A stretch of 7,569 nt of DNA from an uncultured Clostridia bacterium (GTDB taxonomy: Bacteria; Bacillota; Clostridia; Oscillospirales; Ruminococcaceae), in contig CAMYUO010000078.1 in assembly GCA_947302065.1 (NCBI GenBank), positions 1 through 7,569 on the forward strand, given 5' to 3'. Shown piece after piece: positions 1 through 5,724 of the stretch; position 1 is the first letter of the stretch, and every line of letters starts with the position of its first letter. The notes under the pieces were generated by a model that was not told the DNA's origin, made no database searches, and was given only the letters and a program-made list of their open reading frames with translations. The translations under genes and the position numbers were made by a program.

Positions 1-364
1 GTGCCTGCGAGCGTACAGGTGTTGAGTAGCTTTTGCCGTTCACATTACGCAGATCGAATTTTGGCGAGCTAAGGTCATAGCCGGGTGTAAGATTGATCGC
101 ATTGAGATTTTTGCCTGTGACCAGCTTGGTGCCCGAATTGACCGATTTGGTCTCGCCCTGATTCAGAGCGGAGAGGATATCGGCATCGGAAAGATCAAGG
201 TCGATGCTCGTGGTATTGCCCTGTGCATTGATGACGATGCTCTTGCTCTGCGATGCGGCTTGCGGCGCAGCAGAGGTCTCGGCAAAGCTGACGAGGGACA
301 GGGACTGCCCGACGGTCAGCACGGCGATCATCAATGCCAATGCTTTTTTGCCCATTTTGCTCAT
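1..364 (-). CDS. Exported papain-like (C1 family) cysteine protease, N-terminal part only
   Basis: Seen: 121 codons from the ATG at 364 to the window edge, where the frame is still open. The N-terminus is a Sec signal peptide: a basic start (MSKMGKK), a hydrophobic stretch at about 8-25, and SFA at 26-28 as a likely cleavage site. A polar region at about 29-95 follows, possibly a short propeptide. Residues 96-120 read GYDLSSPKFDLRNVNGKSYS then TPVRSQ, the pattern (FDLR...TPVxxQ) that opens the mature domain of papain-family enzymes just before the Q-G-x-C-G-x-C-W-x-F catalytic segment. Known: such secreted C1 enzymes hydrolyse peptide bonds outside the cell. The catalytic Cys, His and Asn lie beyond the window, so activity cannot be judged. 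Start choice: AAGGAG at 373-378 is 8 nt from this ATG; an in-frame ATG at 400 has no ribosome binding site. All six Ile codons are ATC, unlike the neighbouring genes. Confidence 0.72.
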   Translation of the reverse strand, partial: MSKMGKKALALMIAVLTVGQSLSLVSFAETSAAPQAASQSKSIVINAQGNTTSIDLDLSDADILSALNQGETKSVNSGTKLVTGKNLNAINLTPGYDLSSPKFDLRNVNGKSYSTPVRSQA

Positions 365-417
365 GGCGTCAACTCCTTTTTTCTCATAATTACGGTTCAT
401 TTGCGTTCTGATAAAGG

Positions 418-450
418 CGGTGCAGCTTTGCAAAAGATTGTTGTGCACCG
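418..450 (-). other. Inverted repeat in the protease mRNA leader
   Basis: CGGTGCA (418-424) and TGCACCG (444-450) are perfect 7-base inverted arms around a 19-base loop. The loop holds a smaller symmetrical element, CTTTGCAAAAG (426-436). It sits between the predicted transcription start (about 473) and the start codon at 364, so it would form a hairpin in the untranslated leader, or could be an operator. It matches no riboswitch I recognise. Confidence 0.35.
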
Positions 451-479
451 TTAAAAAGTTAAACCTTTATTCACATAAT

Positions 480-508
480 AATATACCACAAATGATGAGA
501 AAAGTCAA
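480..508 (-). promoter_or_regulatory. Sigma-70-type promoter for the protease gene
   Basis: On the minus strand, TTGACT (508-503), a 17-bp spacer and TATATT (485-480) make a near-consensus vegetative promoter. Transcription would start near 473, giving a leader of about 109 nt before the ATG at 364. The promoter lies just beyond the terminator of the upstream unit (520-550), so the protease gene appears to be an independent transcription unit. Confidence 0.75.
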
Positions 509-519
509 GGTTTATTCAT

Positions 520-550
520 AAAAAAGAGCGCCCGCAGTTGATGCGGACGC
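520..550 (-). terminator. Intrinsic terminator of the phosphoribosyltransferase / lipocalin-like unit
   Basis: On the minus strand, GCGTCCGCA (550-542) pairs with TGCGGGCGC (536-528), 9 bp with one G-U pair, across a 5-base loop. TC and then six T (525-520) follow. It lies 33 bases beyond the stop codon at 584 and upstream of the protease promoter. Confidence 0.85.
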
Positions 551-583
551 ACAGATTTTCGTATAGATGATGTGCATAAGAAG

Positions 584-943
584 TCAAGCCTTGACTATCC
601 TGAAAAAGCCGAACACTTCAAAGCCGTTTTCGGTAGGGACAGCCTCCTGCCAGCCTTCGTCGCCCTCGGTGAAGAACTTGCCGTCTTCCTCTTTCCATTT
701 CCCGACGTGGCCGACAACGAAATTATCGTCGTAAGGCTCGCCGTCATCGCCTGCTATCTCTTTCGGCATAAGCTGTTTGAAAGTTCCGTCCTGCTCAAAC
801 AGGTAGGCAGCCTTTGCCATGACTTTCTGCATCGGGTGGATGCTCGTATCGGCTTCCAGCTCCTCGGTGGTCTTCCATGTCTGCTTGAAGTCCATACCCA
901 TAGCATTGACCTCGGCTATTTTCCACATTCCGATAATGTCCAT
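584..943 (-). CDS. Small lipocalin-like beta-barrel protein, function unknown
   Basis: A 119-residue protein with no signal peptide or membrane segment, so probably cytosolic. It starts MDIIGMWKIAE; the G-x-W near the N-terminus (G5, W7) is the first-strand signature of lipocalin/calycin-like barrels. Later segments such as AYLFEQDGTFKQL (46-58) and GKWKEEDGKFFTE (81-93) alternate like beta strands joined by acidic turns. I recall similar short 'lipocalin-like' proteins in Clostridia, but no ligand or reaction is known to me. Start choice: the frame extends to a TTG at 952-950, but the Shine-Dalgarno AAAGGAG (953-959) abuts that TTG, whereas it lies 9 nt from the ATG at 943. The gene is 30 nt downstream of the phosphoribosyltransferase with no promoter or terminator between, so they are probably cotranscribed. 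Confidence 0.7.
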   Translation of the reverse strand: MDIIGMWKIAEVNAMGMDFKQTWKTTEELEADTSIHPMQKVMAKAAYLFEQDGTFKQLMPKEIAGDDGEPYDDNFVVGHVGKWKEEDGKFFTEGDEGWQEAVPTENGFEVFGFFRIVKA

Positions 944-973
944 TTTAAACAACTCCTTTATGAAAAATTAAAA

Positions 974-1513
974 TCAATCTTTGAAAAACAGCGGCAGTTT
1001 TTCGAGGAACACAAGGTCAGCCCTGTCGGCAGCCTTGCCCTCAGCGAGAACGGCAGCCTTGCAGACTATCTTGCCGCCTGCCTGCTCGCACAGTTTTTCA
1101 AGTGCGTTGAGCGACTCGCCAGTGCTGATAACATCGTCTGCGATGAGGACTCTTTTGCCGTTGAGCTTTTCTGCGTCTTCCTGCGAGAGATAAAGCGTCT
1201 GGACGCCCCTTGTCGTTATCGAGCGCACGCTTACGGAGATCGGGTCTGTCATATACAGCTTGACGCTCTTTCTGCCGACAACATAAGGCTTGTCCGACTG
1301 TCTTGCCAGCTCGTATGCAAGCGGTATGCCCTTGGACTCGGCGGTGAGGATAACGTCGAAATCACCGACCTTTTTGAGCAGTGCCTCTGCACAGGCAACG
1401 GTCAGCTCGACATCCGAGAACATAACGAACGCTGCAATGCTGAGTGTATCGCTTATCGGCATTATCGGCAGCTGTCTTTCGAGCCCTGCGACTTTAAGGG
1501 TGTATTTATCCAT
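974..1513 (-). CDS. Purine-type phosphoribosyltransferase (adenine phosphoribosyltransferase-like)
   Basis: A 179-residue cytosolic type I phosphoribosyltransferase. The PRPP-binding motif is RVLIADDVISTGES at 121-134 (acidic pair D126-D127, then the S-T-G phosphate loop). AESKGIPLAYELARQ (58-72) matches the A-E-x-K/R-G-I segment of the adenine/xanthine phosphoribosyltransferase group, and residues 80-92 (RKSVKLYMTDP) fit the flexible region. Known: this group joins a purine base to PRPP, giving a nucleotide and pyrophosphate in base salvage; some related proteins are regulators instead (PurR type). The N-terminal part (KVAGLERQLPI) is that of a clostridial family usually labelled Apt, but the base specificity cannot be read here, so no symbol is given. 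Start: ATG at 1513 with AAAAGGA 9 nt upstream. It is the first gene of a minus-strand unit, divergent from a purine-deaminase gene. Confidence 0.85.
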   Translation of the reverse strand: MDKYTLKVAGLERQLPIMPISDTLSIAAFVMFSDVELTVACAEALLKKVGDFDVILTAESKGIPLAYELARQSDKPYVVGRKSVKLYMTDPISVSVRSITTRGVQTLYLSQEDAEKLNGKRVLIADDVISTGESLNALEKLCEQAGGKIVCKAAVLAEGKAADRADLVFLEKLPLFFKD

Positions 1514-1540
1514 AAAAATCAGTCCTTTTCGTTTTTTTCT

Positions 1541-1569
1541 ATTGTATCACCGCACGGCAGCTTTGTCAA
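1541..1569 (-). promoter_or_regulatory. Promoter of the phosphoribosyltransferase / lipocalin-like unit
   Basis: On the minus strand, TTGACA (1569-1564), a 17-bp spacer and TACAAT (1546-1541) are close to the vegetative consensus. The transcription start would fall near 1534, leaving a leader of about 20 nt, so there is little room for leader-based control. The -35 box lies 12 bp from that of the divergent promoter. Confidence 0.8.
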
Positions 1570-1581
1570 CAGCAAAAGCAC

Positions 1582-1609
1582 TTGACAGAACGGGCACAGC
1601 TGTTATAAT
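1582..1609 (+). promoter_or_regulatory. Consensus promoter of the deaminase gene
   Basis: TTGACA (1582-1587) and TATAAT (1604-1609) are both exact consensus hexamers, with a 16-bp spacer. The start of transcription would be near 1616, with a leader of about 25 nt. It is back to back with the promoter at 1541-1569, and the two TTGACA boxes form an inverted repeat (TGTCAA at 1564-1569 and TTGACA at 1582-1587). Confidence 0.85.
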
Positions 1610-1640
1610 AGAATCAGCAACACAAAAAGGAGCATCGGAT

Positions 1641-2102
1641 ATGAGTGACAGATATATGGATATTGCGCTGAAAGAGGCATATGACGGGATAGAAAGCGGT
1701 GACGGCGGACCGTTCGGGTGCGTTATCGTAAAGGGCGGCAGGGTAGTCGGCAGAGGGCACAACAGGGTGCTTGCAAAAAAAGACCCAACATGTCACGGCG
1801 AGATGGAAGCTATCCGCAGCGCCTGCCAAGAGCTGGGCACGCACGACCTTTCTGGGTGCGAGCTTTACACGACGGCGGAGCCATGCCCGATGTGTCTGGG
1901 TGCGATAATGTGGGCGAACATAGAGAAAGTCTATTACGGGTGCGGCAGGCTCGACACCGCAGAGATAGGCTTTCGTGATGATGAGTTCTATAAGCACATC
2001 AAGGGTGAGGGCGATGTCATCGAGCTTTGCGAGTGCGACAGGCAGGGCTGTCTGGAGCTTTTTGAGAGATACAAGGCAATGGCGGACAAAGAACAATACT
2101 GA
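1641..2102 (+). CDS. Cytidine-deaminase-fold purine deaminase, GuaD-like (probable guanine deaminase)
   Basis: A 153-residue zinc deaminase. The zinc site is complete: H52-G53-E54 (ligand His, catalytic Glu) and P81-C82-P83-M84-C85 (two Cys ligands). GGPFGCVIV (22-30) and GHNRV (39-43) are the substrate-side strands. The layout DPTCHGEMEAIRSAC, then LYTTAEPCPMCLGAI, then DTAEIGFRDDEFYKHI is that of the Bacillus GuaD type rather than the tRNA deaminase TadA, and the protein ends in Tyr as GuaD does. Known: GuaD deaminates guanine to xanthine with release of ammonia. HGE replaces the usual HAE of the motif. Start: AAGGAG at 1627-1632 is 8 nt from the ATG at 1641; the frame stays open upstream but the promoter at 1582-1609 rules that out. 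Alternative calls are TadA or another nucleoside/base deaminase. The divergent phosphoribosyltransferase neighbour supports a purine-salvage role. Confidence 0.82.
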   Translation: MSDRYMDIALKEAYDGIESGDGGPFGCVIVKGGRVVGRGHNRVLAKKDPTCHGEMEAIRSACQELGTHDLSGCELYTTAEPCPMCLGAIMWANIEKVYYGCGRLDTAEIGFRDDEFYKHIKGEGDVIELCECDRQGCLELFERYKAMADKEQY

Positions 2103-2147
2103 GTGGTGAATTTCTGCTGTAAGTAATAGAGTATTTGTCCGAAGGGG

Positions 2148-2174
2148 TTTGGGGGCGACCGGAAAGCCCCCAAA
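2148..2174. repeat. GC-rich inverted repeat, possible dispersed repeat unit
   Basis: TTTGGGGGC (2148-2156) and GCCCCCAAA (2166-2174) are perfect 9-base inverted arms around GACCGGAAA. Neither strand has a T-run after the stem (plus reads AAAAATAAA; minus reads AAACCCC after the distal arm), so it is a poor intrinsic terminator. It lies between the convergent deaminase and GH3 genes, where REP-like elements often sit. Copy number cannot be judged from one window. Confidence 0.4.
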
Positions 2175-2194
2175 AATAAAGATATGAGTAAATG

Positions 2195-2227
2195 AAAACT
2201 GCTGCCTTTTTGACGGGCAGCAGTTTT
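2195..2227. terminator. Bidirectional terminator between the deaminase and GH3 genes
   Basis: AAAACTGCTGCC (2195-2206) and GGCAGCAGTTTT (2216-2227) form a perfect 12-bp stem with a 9-base loop. On the plus strand the stem ends in a T-run (TTTTT, 2224-2228); on the minus strand the far arm ends in TTTT. It begins 8 bases beyond the GH3 stop codon at 2236 and lies 93 bases after the deaminase stop, so it can end both convergent transcripts. Confidence 0.85.
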
Positions 2228-2235
2228 TAGTTGGT

Positions 2236-4137
2236 TTATTCGTATTTGAGACCGTAGCGTCTTGGGAACATATTTTTTTCGGTGCCTATCTGGTCAACAT
2301 TTGCGTACCAGGGACTTGGCAGAGTTCCTGTGAACTTTGCGCCGCCGCAGAGCACGTTTGCAACGCCCTGTCCCTCGGAGCCGGGCAGATAGCACATAAC
2401 TATGCTGTCCCAGTTTTTCATATCCTGCTTATCGAGGATAACGTTCCTGCCTGCGATGATGCACGCAATGGTAGGTTTGCCGAGTTCCTTTGCCTCTTTG
2501 ATAGCTTCGGCGTTGCCGTCGAGACCGTGCGAGCCGCACAGTGCGAGGTCCTCTGTGTCGCCGTTCCATTCCGCATAGGACTGCTCGCCCACGCAAAGCA
2601 GCACAACATCAGCCTCAGATGCTTTGCTCTTGTCGGTGATGACGGTGATGCCATACTGGTCGGCAAGCTGTTCAAAGCCTTTCTGTATGGTCGTCACGCC
2701 GTCGATGTCCTTTTCGGGACTTGAGTTCCAGTCGATAGTCCAGCCGCCGCACTGAGCCTGTGCGTTGTCAGCCGCAGGACCTGTGATATAGACAGTTGTG
2801 CCTTTTTGCAGAGGAAGCGTTTTGTCCTCGTTCTTGACGAGCACGAGGCTCTTTTCGACAAGCTCCTGTGCGACTTTTCTGTATTCTTCGCTGCCCGTTT
2901 CGGACTGCTTGGTCTCCAGATTCTCGCACAGCGGGTCTTTGAAAACGCCTGCTTCCTGCTTTACTCTGATTATTCTTGTAACTGCGTCATCGACACGCTC
3001 CTGCGAGATGCGTCCGTCGCCGACTGCCTTGACGATAGTTTCAACGACCTGAGCTGTTGTGTCGACCTCCATAAACATATCAATGCCTGCGTTTACGGAG
3101 TTGATTATCTGGTCTTCATAAGTCTTTGCAGAGGTGTTCTGCACCGAGTTCCAGTCGCTGACGATAAAGCCCTTGAAGCCAAGCTCGTCTTTGAGCTTTT
3201 TGATATACTTGCCGTTTTCGTGCATCTTTACGCCGTTCACGGCAGAATGGCTTATCATTATCGTCTGTGCGCCTGCATCTATCTGCGCCTTATAGACTTT
3301 CATAAGCTCGTCTATCTGCGCATCTGTAAGCTCTGCGTTTCCACGGTCGATGAGCATTTTGATGTCGCCCTGTTCGCCTGTGCCGTAGCCGACATTTCCG
3401 TCACCGAAAAAGTGCTTTGCGCAGACGATGAGTCCACCGTCTTTCATGCCCTTGGTAAGTGCGGTGCTCAGCTCGGTTATCTCGCCGAGGTCGGAGCCGA
3501 GGCACTCATAGGTGCGTCCCCAGCGTGGGTCGACAGACTGTGCAACGCAGGGTGAATATGTCCACAGCATATGGCAGAGCTTTGCCTCGTCGGCGGTTAT
3601 CTGACCGACCTTATAGAGCAGGTCTTTGTCATTTGCGGCAGCCATGCCGATATTGTGCGGGAAAACTACTGCGTTGAGGCAGGCGTAGACGCCGTGTACC
3701 TCGTCCTGACCGTAGATGATGGGTATGCCTGTTTCCGACTTGAGCGCATTGCGCTGGATAGTGTCGACAGTTTTGCGCCAGTCAGCCGATGTCAGCGGTC
3801 GGGTCTTTGAGAGCACGCCGCCGTAGCAGTTTGCCTGCATATTTTCATCGGTCACAAAGCTTATCTGCGGCAGAGCCATCTGATTTGCTTTCTGCTCGAG
3901 AGTCAGCTGAGAGACTATCTGCTCGGGAGTCATCTCGGCATACTGTTTGTATTTGTCGCCCGTTGGTTCTTGTTTGCTCGAATCATCCTGTGAACTGCTG
4001 TCTGTCTTTGACGAGCTGTCAACAGCCGATGATGAGCTTTTTGAGCTGTCCTCTGTCTTTGAAGAACTTTCCGAACAGCCTGACATTGAAAGCAGCATTG
4101 CCGAGCATATCGCAAGTGCTAATATTTTACTTTTCAT
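2236..4137 (-). CDS. Family 3 glycoside hydrolase lipoprotein (beta-glucosidase / exo-beta-glucanase type)
   Basis: A 633-residue surface lipoprotein. A lipoprotein signal (MKSKILALAICSAMLLSMSG, Cys at 21) is followed by a Ser-rich linker (18 Ser within 22-54) that lifts the enzyme off the membrane. Domain 1 (about 65-400) is the GH3 TIM barrel: YGQDEVHG (142-149), DPRWGRTYE (203-211), KHFFGDG (241-247) and the nucleophile loop FIVSDWNSV with Asp328. Domain 2 (about 425-633) is the alpha/beta sandwich; VGEQSYAEWNGD (517-528) places the probable acid/base Glu at 523, as in the barley exoglucanase ExoI type. Length matches two-domain GH3 enzymes without the fibronectin-like third domain. Known: these retaining enzymes release glucose or another sugar from non-reducing ends. 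The exact sugar is not readable; no KHFPGHG-type N-acetylhexosaminidase signature is present. Start: ATG 4137, AAAGGAGG at 4149-4156. It is a single-gene unit with its own promoter. Confidence 0.92.
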   Translation of the reverse strand: MKSKILALAICSAMLLSMSGCSESSSKTEDSSKSSSSAVDSSSKTDSSSQDDSSKQEPTGDKYKQYAEMTPEQIVSQLTLEQKANQMALPQISFVTDENMQANCYGGVLSKTRPLTSADWRKTVDTIQRNALKSETGIPIIYGQDEVHGVYACLNAVVFPHNIGMAAANDKDLLYKVGQITADEAKLCHMLWTYSPCVAQSVDPRWGRTYECLGSDLGEITELSTALTKGMKDGGLIVCAKHFFGDGNVGYGTGEQGDIKMLIDRGNAELTDAQIDELMKVYKAQIDAGAQTIMISHSAVNGVKMHENGKYIKKLKDELGFKGFIVSDWNSVQNTSAKTYEDQIINSVNAGIDMFMEVDTTAQVVETIVKAVGDGRISQERVDDAVTRIIRVKQEAGVFKDPLCENLETKQSETGSEEYRKVAQELVEKSLVLVKNEDKTLPLQKGTTVYITGPAADNAQAQCGGWTIDWNSSPEKDIDGVTTIQKGFEQLADQYGITVITDKSKASEADVVLLCVGEQSYAEWNGDTEDLALCGSHGLDGNAEAIKEAKELGKPTIACIIAGRNVILDKQDMKNWDSIVMCYLPGSEGQGVANVLCGGAKFTGTLPSPWYANVDQIGTEKNMFPRRYGLKYE

Positions 4138-4169
4138 TTGATTTTTGCCCTCCTTTATGAGTTGTACTG

Positions 4170-4199
4170 ATTATAACACGGCTGCGGCTGTCCCGTCAA
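4170..4199 (-). promoter_or_regulatory. Promoter of the GH3 gene
   Basis: On the minus strand, TTGACG (4199-4194), an 18-bp spacer and TATAAT (4175-4170). The start of transcription would lie near 4163, just before the strong Shine-Dalgarno AAAGGAGG (4156-4149), so the leader is only about 26 nt. The GC-rich spacer contains GCCGCAGCCG; no catabolite (cre) box is evident here. Confidence 0.72.
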
Positions 4200-4252
4200 T
4201 AGCAGACATTTTACCTGTTGCTTAATTTTTTTTACTTGTCACCTAAAATCCA

Positions 4253-4281
4253 TTGAAATTTAGACTGTGCTGTGGTATATT
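4253..4281 (+). promoter_or_regulatory. Promoter of the GNAT / membrane protein operon
   Basis: TTGAAA (4253-4258), a 17-bp spacer and TATATT (4276-4281) form a good vegetative promoter. Transcription would begin near 4288 with a leader of about 32 nt ending in the Shine-Dalgarno GGGGAGG (4306-4312), 7 nt from the ATG. It is divergent from the GH3 promoter, whose -35 box ends 53 bp away. Confidence 0.7.
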
Positions 4282-4319
4282 TTATGTTGTAAAGAAAAAT
4301 AAAAAGGGGAGGGTCCGCT

Positions 4320-4826
4320 ATGCTGTATCTGATGCAGGCAAACTATAAGGATATCGTCAAGGAATATGCTTTCACCGATAAGATGCCGTATGATGAGAAC
4401 GGTTTTATCTATGAATGGCACGGAACGAAGCGTGAGGATTTTGAGGACGTCATCGGCAAGATGATAGATGCCCGCAGCGGCATAGGTCTGCCAAAGGGCT
4501 ACGTCCCTGAAACGTTCTATTTTCTGTGGCGTGGTGAGAACATCGTGGGTATGTTCAGGTTCCGCCATTATCTTTGCCAGTCGCTTGAGAACGGCGCCGG
4601 TCACATAGGTTATTACATAGGGCAGGAATATCGCGGGAAAGGCTATGCGGCAAAGGGTCTGCGCCTTTTGCTTGAAGAGACAAAGGAAAGCCTTGTTGAA
4701 GATGAGTATTATATCCGTGCGCACAAAAACAACATCGCATCGCAGAAAACTGTGCTGAAAAACGGCGGATATATCCATCACAGCGATGATTCCAACGTTT
4801 ATCTGAGGATAAAGAAAGTCCACTGA
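4320..4826 (+). CDS. GNAT-family N-acetyltransferase
   Basis: A 168-residue cytosolic protein with a single GNAT fold. The acetyl-CoA pyrophosphate loop is IGQEYRGKGYAAKGLRLLLEE (100-120): R105-G-K-G108-Y-A110 fits the R-x-x-G-x-A motif A. The preceding strand GHIGYYIG (94-101) and the later RAHKNNIASQKTVLKNGGYI (133-152), with the N-x-x-S...L-x-x-G-G/F pattern typical of the RimJ/RimL and small-molecule GNAT groups, complete the domain. Known: the family moves acetyl from acetyl-CoA to an amine on a protein, antibiotic, polyamine or metabolite. The substrate is not readable here. The N-terminal 60 residues carry an unusual DENGFIYEWHGTKREDFED segment. It is the first gene of a three-gene operon; its TGA overlaps the Shine-Dalgarno of the next gene. 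Confidence 0.85.
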   Translation: MLYLMQANYKDIVKEYAFTDKMPYDENGFIYEWHGTKREDFEDVIGKMIDARSGIGLPKGYVPETFYFLWRGENIVGMFRFRHYLCQSLENGAGHIGYYIGQEYRGKGYAAKGLRLLLEETKESLVEDEYYIRAHKNNIASQKTVLKNGGYIHHSDDSNVYLRIKKVH

Positions 4827-4836
4827 AGGAGTATTT

Positions 4837-5724
4837 ATGAGCGTTAAGCTTGTTGAACACGAGTGTCCCAACTGCGGAGCTGCTTTGCAGTTCAGGGACG
4901 ACCAGGTCATCGTCACCTGCCGATACTGCGGCGCAAAGGTCGAAAGACAGCTCGACCGCAGGACGCATGACAAACTCTCTGCCGAGGTCAATTTCGCCAG
5001 AGTGTCACAATATAAAAAAGACATGCAGACCCTTGACAAACTCAGGAAAAACCGAGAAACTGCAAAATCAAGGGTCAAGCTGTGTTCTCAGAACACACTT
5101 GTCGAGCCGAATTTTCTTGAAAGCTGCCCGTATTTTGTGCTGATACCTGCGGCTTTGCTTTCTGTGTTCATTTTTCTGGTGTCAAAGGCGGAGATGTCCG
5201 CAATGATACTGATGTTTCTGATAATCGCTGTGAGCGTTATCGTGATGCTGGTAAACATGAGCAGGGCAAACGCCAAGCGTGCGCTTGCGGCTGAGGCAAA
5301 ATCGAGGATAGACGATGCTCAGAAGGAGCTTGTAAAGGCAGGCGATGAGCTTGAGGAGTTTGAAAAGCATTTCAACATTGAGCTTATCCCTGAGCAGTTC
5401 CGCTCGTACAAGGCGCTTGACAAGATGCTTGAGGCGTTTGAGACGGGTCAGGCTGCAACGATGGGCGAGGCATACAAGCTGTGCGAGGAGATGTTTGCGC
5501 AGCTGCGCCTTGAGCAGATGCAGAAAGAGCACATTGCGAGGGTCTCGATGCTTGCGGGTGTTATCGCAATGGAAAATGAGGCTCAGCAGATGCACAGGTA
5601 CGGCAGCAATCCGCTGTCGGGCGAGAGCTTGACGGGCGGCGCAAGTCCCAAGACGACAGCCGAGCTTATGATGGCGATTGCAAGGACGTCTGCCAAGGGC
5701 GGCAAAAACGACAGGAGATTCTGA
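4837..5724 (+). CDS. Zinc-ribbon, coiled-coil membrane protein of unknown function
   Basis: A 295-residue protein I do not recognise as a named family. The N-terminus is a four-Cys zinc ribbon: CPNCG (10-14) and CRYCG (28-32), with ligands C10, C13, C28 and C31. A charged helical segment (about 42-82) leads to two close hydrophobic helices (about 97-115 and 119-140) that should form a membrane hairpin with both ends in the cytosol. A long charged helix, probably coiled coil, follows (about 142-180, ending KAGDELEEFEKHF), then a helical region rich in Met, Gln and Glu (about 190-255) and a Gly/Ser-rich tail ending RTSAKGGKNDRRF. Zinc ribbons of this kind often mediate protein or nucleic-acid contacts. 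Start: ATG 4837 with AAGGAG (4826-4831), which overlaps the GNAT stop, so translation is probably coupled. The TGA overlaps the next ATG by one base. Confidence 0.8.
   Translation: MSVKLVEHECPNCGAALQFRDDQVIVTCRYCGAKVERQLDRRTHDKLSAEVNFARVSQYKKDMQTLDKLRKNRETAKSRVKLCSQNTLVEPNFLESCPYFVLIPAALLSVFIFLVSKAEMSAMILMFLIIAVSVIVMLVNMSRANAKRALAAEAKSRIDDAQKELVKAGDELEEFEKHFNIELIPEQFRSYKALDKMLEAFETGQAATMGEAYKLCEEMFAQLRLEQMQKEHIARVSMLAGVIAMENEAQQMHRYGSNPLSGESLTGGASPKTTAELMMAIARTSAKGGKNDRRF

Noticed and set aside
365..400. ATG at 400 as the start of the protease
   Set aside because: It is in frame but has no ribosome binding site, and it would place NRNYEKKGVDA ahead of the signal peptide, read through the real Shine-Dalgarno.
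944..952. TTG at 952 as the start of the lipocalin-like gene
   Set aside because: The Shine-Dalgarno directly abuts it with no spacer. The ATG at 943 has a 9-nt spacing.
572..1585. A 337-codon open frame on the plus strand across the lipocalin-like and phosphoribosyltransferase genes
   Set aside because: It is a shadow of two well-supported minus-strand genes. It has no ribosome binding site, no recognisable domain, and runs backwards through a terminator and a promoter region.
1290..1640. Upstream extension of the deaminase frame to a longer protein
   Set aside because: The extension overlaps the phosphoribosyltransferase gene and the deaminase promoter, while the ATG at 1641 has a strong Shine-Dalgarno and matches the family N-terminus.
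2103..2235. A small RNA or riboswitch in the deaminase-GH3 gap
   Set aside because: Only a GC-rich palindrome and a bidirectional terminator are visible; no promoter or conserved RNA fold was recognised.
2806..3555. A 249-codon plus-strand open frame inside the GH3 gene
   Set aside because: It is antisense to conserved GH3 barrel motifs, has no family resemblance and no start signal, and so is a codon-bias shadow.
4260..5078. A 272-codon minus-strand frame over the GNAT gene and the start of the zinc-ribbon gene
   Set aside because: It is antisense to the GNAT acetyl-CoA motif and the zinc ribbon, both clearly coding on the plus strand, and it spans their operon junction.
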